In this document: positions 1-5,692 of the stretch, piece after piece
How the letters are laid out: every line of letters starts with the position of its first letter
Numbering within the stretch: the stretch's first letter is position 1
Source of the DNA: Clostridiales bacterium
Lineage (GTDB): Bacteria > Bacillota > Clostridia > TANB77 > CAG-508
NCBI GenBank assembly: GCA_004554705.1
Contig: SFKS01000031.1
Location: 1 to 5,811, forward strand
Length of the DNA stretch: 5,811 nucleotides
Direction: 5' to 3'
Translations under genes and position numbers: made by a program
Notes under the pieces: generated by a model
Told to the model about the DNA's origin: nothing
The model's database searches: none
Seen by the model: only the letters and a program-made list of their open reading frames with translations

Positions 1-451
1 CATCACAAATAGATTTATGAAGTTTTTTAATATCATCTATATCAACTACTATAATATTTTTAAATTCTTCAAAAGCTTCAGTATCAAATGTTATTTTATC
101 AATTGTATATGCTGTAAGACTAATCCCCTTAAATCTTTCCCAATCTTCTGCATCAGCCCTTTCATTGATTGTATCAATCTCTGACTTATCACCAGTATCC
201 ATTAAATTTGGTGATCCCGTATCAATTGCATTTAATTGCTTTATGTCAACGTCTATTGGAGTTTGAATAATTCTATCTAATCCTTTCATAGAAACTTTGT
301 CATAAGAATCTTTTCCTTTATCAAAAGTTATCGTTATTTCATTACCATAAATATCGGTTGCTGTAAAAATTCTTTCATTTTGAACTTTACTAATTGTTGT
401 TTCGGTAAATCCTTTTTTTGATAAGGTTTCAACTAACTCGTTTTCAGTCAT
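1..451 (-). CDS. Partial unrecognised protein, N-terminal 150 residues
   Basis: This minus-strand reading frame starts at the ATG at 451-449 and stays open to the window edge, so the C-terminus is missing. A strong GAGGAGG ribosome site (458-464, read on the minus strand) lies 6 bases upstream and fixes the start. The visible protein begins MTENELVETLSKKGF and is acidic and hydrophilic, with no signal peptide or membrane segment. It has a possible beta-rich stretch (FTATDIYGNEITITF) near residues 29-43 and a run of Asp/Glu/Thr-rich sequence in the middle. I do not recognise the family. It is not a transposase by any motif I can see, so it is probably host, prophage or conjugative-element cargo. 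The IS110 element begins about 90 bases upstream, so the native promoter has probably been displaced. Confidence 0.8.
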   Translation of the reverse strand, partial: MTENELVETLSKKGFTETTISKVQNERIFTATDIYGNEITITFDKGKDSYDKVSMKGLDRIIQTPIDVDIKQLNAIDTGSPNLMDTGDKSEIDTINERADAEDWERFKGISLTAYTIDKITFDTEAFEEFKNIIVVDIDDIKKLHKSICD

Positions 452-538
452 ATTTTTCCTCCTCTCATAATAAAGTCAAGTATTTTCTATACAAAACTTT
501 ATAAATTTTTTTATTTTTTACTTAAACTAGTTATTTTA

Positions 539-549
539 CTAGTTTTTAT
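539..549 (+). repeat. Direct repeat at inferred right end of IS110 element
   Basis: CTAGTTTTTAT is identical to 2216-2226 and marks the end downstream of the transposase. The bases on either side differ between the two copies, so the identity is exactly 11 bp. Such a shared stretch is expected where target and element recombine at a common core. The DNA is AT-rich, so a chance match is possible. A similar word, CTAGTTATTTT, lies just outside at 527-537. Confidence 0.45.
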
Positions 550-618
550 CATTGTTTTTATTAAATTTTTACACTATGAAAACTGTTAACATAGGCATTT
601 TTTTTAAAATTTTTGTTA

Positions 619-896
619 ACTTAATTATTATATTTATAATTAAGTGGACTACTAGCCAATGTGGTTTTCATATATGCTTATCCTCTCATTTCATTCTGTA
701 TTGATAATCATTGTTATCTACCTAAACTCTTTAATACGGCATTATATGAAACTGGCCTTGGTGATTCTTTCTCTCTAGATCATGTCCTACGGAGGAGCTT
801 ACCAAATTCCACTTTCACATAATATCACTAATCTATCTCTAGTTTAGTGAACTAAAACTATAAATATAAGCTTATAATCTTAATTCACTAAACTAG
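619..896 (-). ncRNA. Candidate bridge RNA (seekRNA) region of the IS110 element
   Basis: This gene-free stretch lies directly 3' of the transposase and folds into a series of stems. Hairpin 1 pairs 884-896 with 839-851 (13 perfect bp, 32-base loop containing the palindrome TATAAGCTTATA). Stem 2 pairs 801-823 with 741-762 in blocks of 11, 3 and 5 bp separated by small internal loops. Its 746/818 pair is G-U in minus-strand RNA but A-C in plus-strand RNA, which points to the minus strand as the RNA. Stem 3 pairs 733-737 with 698-702 and 714-718 with 703-707, leaving a large one-sided loop at 719-732. A last 10-bp hairpin lies at 619-628/636-645. IS110-family bridge RNAs have stems with internal loops whose sides pair with target and donor DNA. 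The RNA ends and promoter are not visible; it may be processed from the transposase transcript. Confidence 0.55.
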
Positions 897-910
897 CACT
901 AATGATATTA

Positions 911-2164
911 TTAACTAAAACTTATGCAACTTTCTCTTATCGCTTTCTCTTCGTCAAACGAATTTCCACTTTTTACTATAGCCATAAGTATATACATAAA
1001 TTTTCTTATTATTGCATTTATTGAAATCAATTTTGTTAACGGATGTTCTCTTTGTGTGGTATAATAGTTATGCAATTGCAGGAAGAAATTATTTTTCCCT
1101 ACGAGACAGATGCCAATTTGTTTTAAATTACGCCTTAATTTAGAACGACCTCGTTTGGAAATGTGTTTCTTTCCTTTTTTTTGACCACTGGAGCTTTCTT
1201 TAAGACTTAATCCACTCATCTTTAACACCTGTTTTGCATGTTCATAATTATTTAAATCGCCTGTTTCTGCAATAATTCCTACCATACTCATATATCCTAT
1301 ACCAGTTATTTCTATTGCTTTTTCCACATAGTCAATTTGACTTGCTAATTCTATTAATTCTTTTTCATATTCTTCTAACTCTTTAAACAATTCAATAAAT
1401 CTTTCGTATAGTCTTTTTATTTCTTTCTTGGTAAAAGCATCCGAACTTATTCCATTACTTTTTTCACACAATTCTTTTAATTTCATAATGCTTTTTTTAT
1501 TTGCACGACTATTATCTTTAGTCATTAATTCAATAAAATTTTCTAATGTCATATTTTTAATTTCATTAGGTAACAATTGATTCTCATATATTGGTTTAAT
1601 TCCAACAGAATCTATCTTATATAATTTTTCTACTTCTGGAAAATATTTGTCATTCCATACATGAATTTTATTTCTTATTCGATTTATTTCTTTTTGAATA
1701 TCTTCATAAATACTGTATCCTGAATAAATATTTTGATATAATTCATCTCTTTCAATAGGTTTAACATATTTGCCTTCACTAGTAAGTCTAGCTATTAATA
1801 ATGCATCTTTAGGATCACTCTTAGTTGGGTTTTGATCATGCATTTCCTTAGCTTGTTTTACTGTATATGTAGGCATTAAAACTGTTTCTTGACCACAATC
1901 TTTAAAATATTTATCGATATTTAGCCAATAATGACCAGTCGGTTCAAAAGCAATAATTACATCTGTTTTATTTTCTTTATACATAGCAGCTGTTATTTGA
2001 CAACCTATCGCATCAAGATTTTCTGTTTTATCAAACCAAACTTTGTGATACACCTCCAATCCCCTGTAATCGCAGAATCTAGCACAACACTTTGTTTTTC
2101 CAACATCTATTCCACATATCAAAGTATCTGGTGTGATTCTTTCGATTTTTTCATTAACTCTCAT
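911..2164 (-). CDS. IS110-family DEDD transposase
   Basis: This recombinase of 417 residues would move its own element, guided in this family by an element-encoded RNA. The N-terminal RuvC-like DEDD domain shows Asp20 in CGIDVGKTK, Glu74 in FEPTGHYW, and Asp117 and Asp120 in KSDPKDALLIA. A charged, probably coiled-coil stretch follows at about residues 245-282. The C-terminal Transposase_20 domain starts with the helix-hairpin-helix-like ITGIGYMSMVGIIAETGDL (about 286-304). It then has MSGLSLKESSSGQKKGKKHISKRG, where one of Ser324-326 is the likely catalytic serine, and LRRNL follows. Length and all key residues fit a full-length, intact enzyme. The ATG at 2164-2162 has an AGGAGG site (2173-2178) 8 bases upstream. 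The stop is TAA at 913-911. The structured RNA region follows 15 bases later. Confidence 0.96.
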   Translation of the reverse strand: MRVNEKIERITPDTLICGIDVGKTKCCARFCDYRGLEVYHKVWFDKTENLDAIGCQITAAMYKENKTDVIIAFEPTGHYWLNIDKYFKDCGQETVLMPTYTVKQAKEMHDQNPTKSDPKDALLIARLTSEGKYVKPIERDELYQNIYSGYSIYEDIQKEINRIRNKIHVWNDKYFPEVEKLYKIDSVGIKPIYENQLLPNEIKNMTLENFIELMTKDNSRANKKSIMKLKELCEKSNGISSDAFTKKEIKRLYERFIELFKELEEYEKELIELASQIDYVEKAIEITGIGYMSMVGIIAETGDLNNYEHAKQVLKMSGLSLKESSSGQKKGKKHISKRGRSKLRRNLKQIGICLVGKNNFFLQLHNYYTTQREHPLTKLISINAIIRKFMYILMAIVKSGNSFDEEKAIRESCISFS

Positions 2165-2215
2165 AACATCATCCTCCTAGATTAATTTTATCAAATTTTG
2201 TACAACTTGACTTAT

Positions 2216-2226
2216 CTAGTTTTTAT
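2216..2226 (+). repeat. Direct repeat at inferred left end of IS110 element
   Basis: Second copy of CTAGTTTTTAT, about 50 bases upstream of the transposase start codon. Together with 539-549 it brackets the transposase and its RNA region. Joining the outer flanks reconstructs a plausible uninterrupted minus-strand leader for the partial gene at the left edge. Confidence 0.45.
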
Positions 2227-2230
2227 TATA
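2225..2230 (-). promoter_or_regulatory. Candidate -10 box reading into the IS110 transposase
   Basis: A perfect TATAAT on the minus strand lies about 60 bases upstream of the transposase start codon. No good -35 hexamer is visible at 16-18 bases. It sits at or just outside the inferred element end, so it is probably flanking DNA. Before insertion it would have faced the partial gene at 1-451. The AT-rich background makes a chance TATAAT possible. Confidence 0.35.
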
Positions 2231-2292
2231 AGAGTCTTTCTATTTAATTATATCATATTATTTTTAATTCTAAAATATATTTTAAACAATTG

Positions 2293-2314
2293 GATAGTGT
2301 AAAAAAGTTTTGAC
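2293..2314 (+). repeat. Left terminal inverted repeat, ISLre2-like element
   Basis: It starts GATAGTGTAAAA and ends TTTTGAC. Compared with the reverse complement of 3962-3983, the first 12 bases and the last 7 are identical, with mismatches only at positions 13 and 15. The inner edge overlaps TTGACT (2310-2315), which resembles a -35 hexamer, but no -10 box lies at proper spacing. Confidence 0.88.
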
Positions 2315-2328
2315 TAAGTACAAAAAAA

Positions 2329-2382
2329 GAGAACTTCGTGTTAAAATTACTATTATAACCAATTATAGTAAAGGAAGTTCTC
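2329..2382 (+). promoter_or_regulatory. Leader hairpin that would mask the transposase ribosome site
   Basis: GAGAACTTC (2329-2337) pairs perfectly with GAAGTTCTC (2374-2382), and inside it TTACTAT (2347-2353) pairs with ATAGTAA (2365-2371). The right arms overlap the AAAGGA ribosome site (2370-2375) of the transposase at 2385. A transcript entering from outside the element would contain both arms and hide this site. A transcript starting inside the structure would not. This arrangement is known to protect other insertion sequences (IS10, IS50) from read-through expression. Its role here is inferred. Confidence 0.6.
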
Positions 2383-2384
2383 AT

Positions 2385-3956
2385 ATGTATATGATACCAT
2401 ATTTTTTAAAAAGTGAAGCAAAAAATTTGTTAAAAATTAAATTATCTAAAATTATCCAAAATATAAGTGATGATTTTATTGATAATATTTTCTATTATAA
2501 TTCAAATAATAAATATCAAAAAATCATGTTAAATCTTGAAGAAAATATAAAACAATCAGTTTTACAAGCACTGATTGAAACCTTCGAAATATTTGATAAT
2601 TTATATTTAAATTCAAATGATCGAAAGAAAATATTTAATGTTTGTATCAGAAAATGTCATAGAAATATTGTAACTATATTTGGCATTTTAGAATTTGATA
2701 GAATTTATTATTACGATAAAAAAGATAGAAATAAACATTTTTTCTTTATTGATAATTTATTTAATTTACCATCATATGATAGATACGACGACATTATAAA
2801 AGCAATTGCAATAGATAATGCTATTTCTACCAATCAAAAGAAAGGAGCCGAAATAACAACAAAGCAAATTAACTCAATTCTTTCTGATTTAAACAATTCT
2901 CAACAATTTGTCATTTCAAGACAAGATATTTACAATTGGATTGATAAATGGAATGTTCCGAGTATTGAATATGAGGCAATTGAGACTGATAGCGATACAC
3001 TTTATATTATGATTGATGAAAAATATATTCATGAACAATTAAAACCATTTATTAATAAATTTTCAAATAATGATGTTGAAGAAAAATCAGTTGAACAAAT
3101 TAGAAATGAATTTTTAAATTTCTTAGACTATTTAAAAAATCCTAATAAACAATTATTATTACCACCACCAAAGAAAAAATCAAAAAATTTCATAATGAGT
3201 AAAGCGTTTATTTCCTTTACAGACATTGAAACTAAAGGAAATCGCCGAACTTTAATGAATAAATTTACTTTCTTAACAACTGGTAATAATCCTTGGGATG
3301 AATTTATGAATACTATTTCTAAAATTTTTGATTTTCAAAAAATTAAAAAAATTAAAGTCTTGTCAGATGCTGGAACTTGGATTACTGCTGGGATATCTAA
3401 TTTAAAACTATTTGTTGACAATATTGTTATTCCATGTTTATGTATTTTTCATGTTAAACAAAAAATTAATAGAAGTACTAAAGATGAAATTCTAAGAAAG
3501 TCGTTATGGAATGCTATCGAAAATAATGACAAAATAACTTTTAACTCGATATTTAATAGCACTTTAAAAAATAAAGATGAAAAAAGAACTAAAACTTTAA
3601 AACAATATAGACATTATATTTTAGCCCATTGGGATCCTATTAATCAAATGAAAGCTAGTAAATATAAATCTTCTATGGAAGCCCATATTTCTCATAACGT
3701 TGCTAAACCATTTTCTTTTGAACCTAAGGCTTTTTCAAAAAGACATATCCAAAAATTAATTAAACTTCAAGAATACAAGGCGAATGGTATCAATATTCTG
3801 AATCTTTATTTAAATTCTTCTCATAATACTGAAATAGTTACTATAAAAAAAGAAGAATTATCTTTTTCTATTTTTGATAATAATTCTTCAAATTTGCCTG
3901 CTATTAATTCAACTAACCTATCTCTTTCTCATCTTCTTAGAAATATCTCTTGCTGA
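2385..3956 (+). CDS. ISLre2-like (UPF0236/Mbov_0401-type) transposase
   Basis: This is the likely DDE transposase of its element. I chose the ATG at 2385 (523 residues) because AAAGGA lies 9 bases upstream. An in-frame TTG at 2310 would add 25 residues but has no ribosome site and overlaps the inverted repeat. The N-terminal part has the family pattern of a strand-rich block (NIVTIFGILEFDRIYYYDKKD, about 94-114) followed by a helix-turn-helix-like ISRQDIYNWIDKW (about 177-189). Candidate catalytic residues are Asp211 in YIMIDEKYIHEQ, Asp328 in VLSDAGTWITAG and Glu432 in SSMEAHISH, with the family's IFHVKQKI block after the second Asp. The stretch between the first two Asp, including a PPPKKK run, looks longer than usual. 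The gene looks the most AT-rich of the three. It ends with TGA, and Trp is TGG throughout, so standard decoding applies. Family assignment is by motif recall only. Confidence 0.85.
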   Translation: MYMIPYFLKSEAKNLLKIKLSKIIQNISDDFIDNIFYYNSNNKYQKIMLNLEENIKQSVLQALIETFEIFDNLYLNSNDRKKIFNVCIRKCHRNIVTIFGILEFDRIYYYDKKDRNKHFFFIDNLFNLPSYDRYDDIIKAIAIDNAISTNQKKGAEITTKQINSILSDLNNSQQFVISRQDIYNWIDKWNVPSIEYEAIETDSDTLYIMIDEKYIHEQLKPFINKFSNNDVEEKSVEQIRNEFLNFLDYLKNPNKQLLLPPPKKKSKNFIMSKAFISFTDIETKGNRRTLMNKFTFLTTGNNPWDEFMNTISKIFDFQKIKKIKVLSDAGTWITAGISNLKLFVDNIVIPCLCIFHVKQKINRSTKDEILRKSLWNAIENNDKITFNSIFNSTLKNKDEKRTKTLKQYRHYILAHWDPINQMKASKYKSSMEAHISHNVAKPFSFEPKAFSKRHIQKLIKLQEYKANGINILNLYLNSSHNTEIVTIKKEELSFSIFDNNSSNLPAINSTNLSLSHLLRNISC

Positions 3957-3961
3957 ATTCT

Positions 3962-3983
3962 GTCAAAAATATTTTACACTATC
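3962..3983 (+). repeat. Right terminal inverted repeat, ISLre2-like element
   Basis: It begins GTCAAAAATATTT and ends TACACTATC, and is the inverted partner of 2293-2314 (20/22). It lies 5 bases after the transposase stop codon and touches the direct repeat of the IS1202-type element with no bases between. Confidence 0.88.
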
Positions 3984-4005
3984 TTTTTTTGAGTTTCGGT
4001 TTTTT
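3984..4005 (+). repeat. 22-bp direct repeat, left copy (target duplication of IS1202-type element)
   Basis: Seven T, GAGTTTCGG and six T, identical over 22 bases to 5706-5727. The two copies bracket the IS1202-type element. Part of this family is known for unusually long target duplications (about 24-29 bp), so a direct repeat of this size fits. T-runs at both edges blur the exact length. Confidence 0.75.
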
Positions 4006-4035
4006 ATGATTATTCTGTGATAATGTCTTAGTTGT

Positions 4036-4056
4036 TATTCCGCAAAAATGTCCCAA
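4036..4056 (+). repeat. Subterminal inverted repeat, left end of IS1202-type element
   Basis: It matches the reverse complement of 5672-5692 at 17 of 21 positions, with the last 12 bases (AAAATGTCCCAA) perfect. A second ATGTC lies further out at 4023-4027. These are probable transposase-binding sites. Confidence 0.7.
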
Positions 4057-4058
4057 CA

Positions 4059-4067
4059 TGATATAAT
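4059..4067 (+). promoter_or_regulatory. Extended -10 promoter of the IS1202-type transposase
   Basis: TGATATAAT is a perfect extended -10 box, and no clear -35 hexamer precedes it. Transcription would begin near 4074, just before the ribosome site of the ATG at 4087. This argues against the upstream in-frame ATG at 4048, which would lie before the transcript start. Confidence 0.5.
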
Positions 4068-4069
4068 AC

Positions 4070-4083
4070 ACCACCGAGGTGGT
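4070..4083 (+). promoter_or_regulatory. Palindrome containing the transposase ribosome site
   Basis: ACCACC-GA-GGTGGT is a perfect 6-bp-arm palindrome that contains the GAGGTGG ribosome site (4076-4082). In a transcript entering from outside, the CCACC arm could pair with the ribosome site. A transcript starting at the predicted promoter would lack most of that arm. It could also be a DNA operator. Either role is inferred. Confidence 0.45.
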
Positions 4084-4086
4084 AAT

Positions 4087-5487
4087 ATGAGAAAGGTAGA
4101 ATTAAAAATGAATGAAAAAGAAAAATATGAAATTATTAAAGAATTAGTTGACCACAATGGCAACAAAAATCGAGCTAGTAAAAAACTCGGTATATCTAAA
4201 AGACAAATTAATCGTCTTATAATCAAATATAAGGAGAAAGGCAAAGCTGGTTTTGTCCACGGCAATAGAACTAGAAAACCTGTTAATGCTTTTGATAGCA
4301 CAATCTCCGAAGATATTATACTACTTTATAAGAATAAATACTATGATTTTAACTTTAATCATTTTAAAGAATTTTTAAAAGCTCAAGAAAATATTGATGT
4401 ATCATATAAATTTATCTATAAAGTATTAACACAAAATGGAATATTGTCTCCTAAAGCTAGAAAGAAAACAAGACGTGAATTTACTAAAAAGAAATTGTTA
4501 GAAGAAAAGAAAATAAATTACGCTATGAGTAATGAACAAATAGATAATATTATTAATCATGAAATTACTTTAGAAGATTCTCATCCAAGAAAAGAAAAAC
4601 CTAAGTATTTTGGCGAAATAATAGAACAAGATGGCTCTATTCATAATTGGTTTGGCGAATTTAAAACTTGCCTACATCTAGCTATTGATAAAGCAACTTC
4701 TATCATCGTTGGTGCATGGTTTGATAATCAAGAAACTTTGAATGGTTACTACCATGTTTTCTATCAAATACTTACCAAATATGGTATTCCTTATAAGTTT
4801 ATAACTGATAATCGAACTGTATTTAATTATATGTCTCTAAACCCTGACAAAAGAACAAGTGATAAAGATGTTTTAACTCAATATGGATATGCTTGTAAAC
4901 AACTAGGTATTGAATTAAATACTACATCTGTTTCTCAAGCAAAAGGTTTAATTGAAAGAACTAATGGTACCTTTCAAGGTAGATTAGTTCAAGAATTAAG
5001 GTTAAATAATATTACTACAATTGATGAGGCTAATAAATATTTACTTGAAGTATTTGTACCCTTTTTTAATCAAAAGTTTGCTTTAGACTATAAAAAATTT
5101 GAATCAGTTTTTGAAGCTTCTCCTAGTGAAGAAAAAATTAACTATACATTAGCAATTTTAACTGAAAGAAAAATTGATAATGGCAATTCTATTAAATATA
5201 AAAATAAGTATTATCAACCATACTTAAATGGTAAACTAAAATGCTTTATGCCAAAAACTGAATGTTTAGTTATTGAAGCATATAATGGTGATCTTTTAGT
5301 ATCAATTGATGAACAAATCTTAGAATTAAAAGAATTACAAAAACATGAAAGATTTTCTAAAGATTTTGATAAAACCATTGAAGTTAAAGAAAAGAAAAAA
5401 TATATTCCTCCAATGTCTCATCCTTGGAAATTAGCTTCATTTAAAAAACAAATGCAAAAAGCACACACTGATCATGTGTATGCCTAA
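4087..5487 (+). CDS. ISNCY/IS1202-type DDE transposase
   Basis: This integrase-like transposase has 466 residues from the ATG at 4087. That start has a GAGGTGG site 4 bases upstream; an earlier in-frame ATG at 4048 lies in the subterminal repeat without a ribosome site. The N-terminus carries a helix-turn-helix (NRASKKLGISKRQINRLI, about 28-45) and the family's GKAGFVHGNRTRKP (about 52-65). The catalytic core shows Asp182 in IIEQDGSIHNWFG, Asp241 in FITDNRTVFNY and Glu290 in SQAKGLIERTNGTFQGRL, all in rve-type contexts. The family block DNQETLNGYYHVFYQIL lies between the two Asp. The C-terminal tail has the conserved KYIPPMSHPWKLASFKK (about 438-454). Length and all motifs fit a complete, probably active enzyme. 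The stop is TAA. Confidence 0.94.
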   Translation: MRKVELKMNEKEKYEIIKELVDHNGNKNRASKKLGISKRQINRLIIKYKEKGKAGFVHGNRTRKPVNAFDSTISEDIILLYKNKYYDFNFNHFKEFLKAQENIDVSYKFIYKVLTQNGILSPKARKKTRREFTKKKLLEEKKINYAMSNEQIDNIINHEITLEDSHPRKEKPKYFGEIIEQDGSIHNWFGEFKTCLHLAIDKATSIIVGAWFDNQETLNGYYHVFYQILTKYGIPYKFITDNRTVFNYMSLNPDKRTSDKDVLTQYGYACKQLGIELNTTSVSQAKGLIERTNGTFQGRLVQELRLNNITTIDEANKYLLEVFVPFFNQKFALDYKKFESVFEASPSEEKINYTLAILTERKIDNGNSIKYKNKYYQPYLNGKLKCFMPKTECLVIEAYNGDLLVSIDEQILELKELQKHERFSKDFDKTIEVKEKKKYIPPMSHPWKLASFKKQMQKAHTDHVYA

Positions 5488-5512
5488 GGAAAACTTTATG
5501 CCGAGAAAACTT

Positions 5513-5628
5513 TTGACAAATAAATTTTGCGAATTTCAATTTTGGCCATTAAACTTATTTTGCATCATTTTTTTTGATGAATAAGGTTAATATGGCTACT
5601 AAATAATGAAGCTAAATTTATTTGTCAA
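5513..5628 (+). repeat. Long interrupted inverted repeat 3' of the IS1202-type transposase
   Basis: TTGACAAATAAATTT (5513-5527) and its exact complement (5614-5628) form the outer 15-bp arms. Further nested pairs are GCCAT/ATGGC (5545-5549/5592-5596), CTTATT/AATAAG (5554-5559/5580-5585) and CATCA/TGATG (5563-5567/5575-5579) around a seven-T loop. The whole segment could fold into one extended hairpin in RNA of either strand. It has no coding capacity that I can see and starts 25 bases after the stop codon. It may stabilise the mRNA, stop transcription, or be a small structured RNA; nothing here decides between these. Confidence 0.7.
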
Positions 5629-5671
5629 TAAGGAAATTGGAATAAATTTTTCCGCTAATGTTTAGTTTTTT

Positions 5672-5692
5672 TTGGGACATTTTCGCAAACTA
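5672..5692 (+). repeat. Subterminal inverted repeat, right end of IS1202-type element
   Basis: This is the partner of 4036-4056 (17/21). It reads TTGGGACATTTTCGC on the plus strand and is followed by a further GACAT at 5695-5699. Confidence 0.7.

Larger units (their letters stand above)
539..2226 (-). mobile_element. IS110-family insertion sequence (IS1111-like layout)
   Basis: The element carries a DEDD transposase with a short upstream end (about 50 bases) and a long structured downstream end (about 370 bases). A non-coding RNA region 3' of the gene is the layout described for the IS1111 branch, whereas the classical IS110 branch carries it 5'. The limits are inferred from an 11-bp direct repeat, CTAGTTTTTAT, at 539-549 and 2216-2226. 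One copy would belong to the target or to the shared crossover core. I found no convincing subterminal inverted repeat, although AAGTCAAG at 473-480 recurs inverted at 2206-2213. The presence of the element is secure; its exact ends are not. Confidence 0.6.
2293..3983 (+). mobile_element. ISLre2-like (UPF0236/Mbov_0401-type) insertion sequence
   Basis: This 1691-base element is bounded by 22-bp terminal inverted repeats that match at 20 of 22 positions and holds a single transposase gene. The gene ends only 5 bases before the right repeat. The size, single gene and repeats fit the ISLre2 family, which usually leaves a target duplication of about 9 bp. Here the 9 bases on the left (AAACAATTG) and right (TTTTTTTGA) differ. 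The right flank is also the first base of the duplicated target of the next element. Confidence 0.85.

Noticed and set aside
585..620. Two GTTAAC palindromes 30 bases apart (585-590, 615-620)
   Set aside because: These short AT-rich palindromes have no further symmetry around them; chance is a sufficient explanation.
1931..2185. Plus-strand 84-residue open frame
   Set aside because: It lies almost wholly opposite the conserved N-terminal part of the IS110 transposase and has no ribosome site or recognisable motif; it is a shadow frame.
2310..2384. TTG start at 2310 for the ISLre2-like transposase
   Set aside because: There is no ribosome site before it, and it overlaps the terminal repeat; the ATG at 2385 has AAAGGA at good spacing.
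3984..4005. T-rich repeat as an intrinsic terminator
   Set aside because: There is no GC-rich stem before either T-run; the identical copy on the far side of the element explains it better as a target duplication.
4048..4086. ATG start at 4048 for the IS1202-type transposase
   Set aside because: It lies inside the subterminal repeat and before the predicted promoter; the ATG at 4087 has a strong ribosome site.
4035..4301. Minus-strand 88-residue hydrophobic open frame
   Set aside because: It lies opposite the start of the IS1202-type transposase; its Leu/Phe-rich look comes from the Lys/Asn-rich codons of the real gene.
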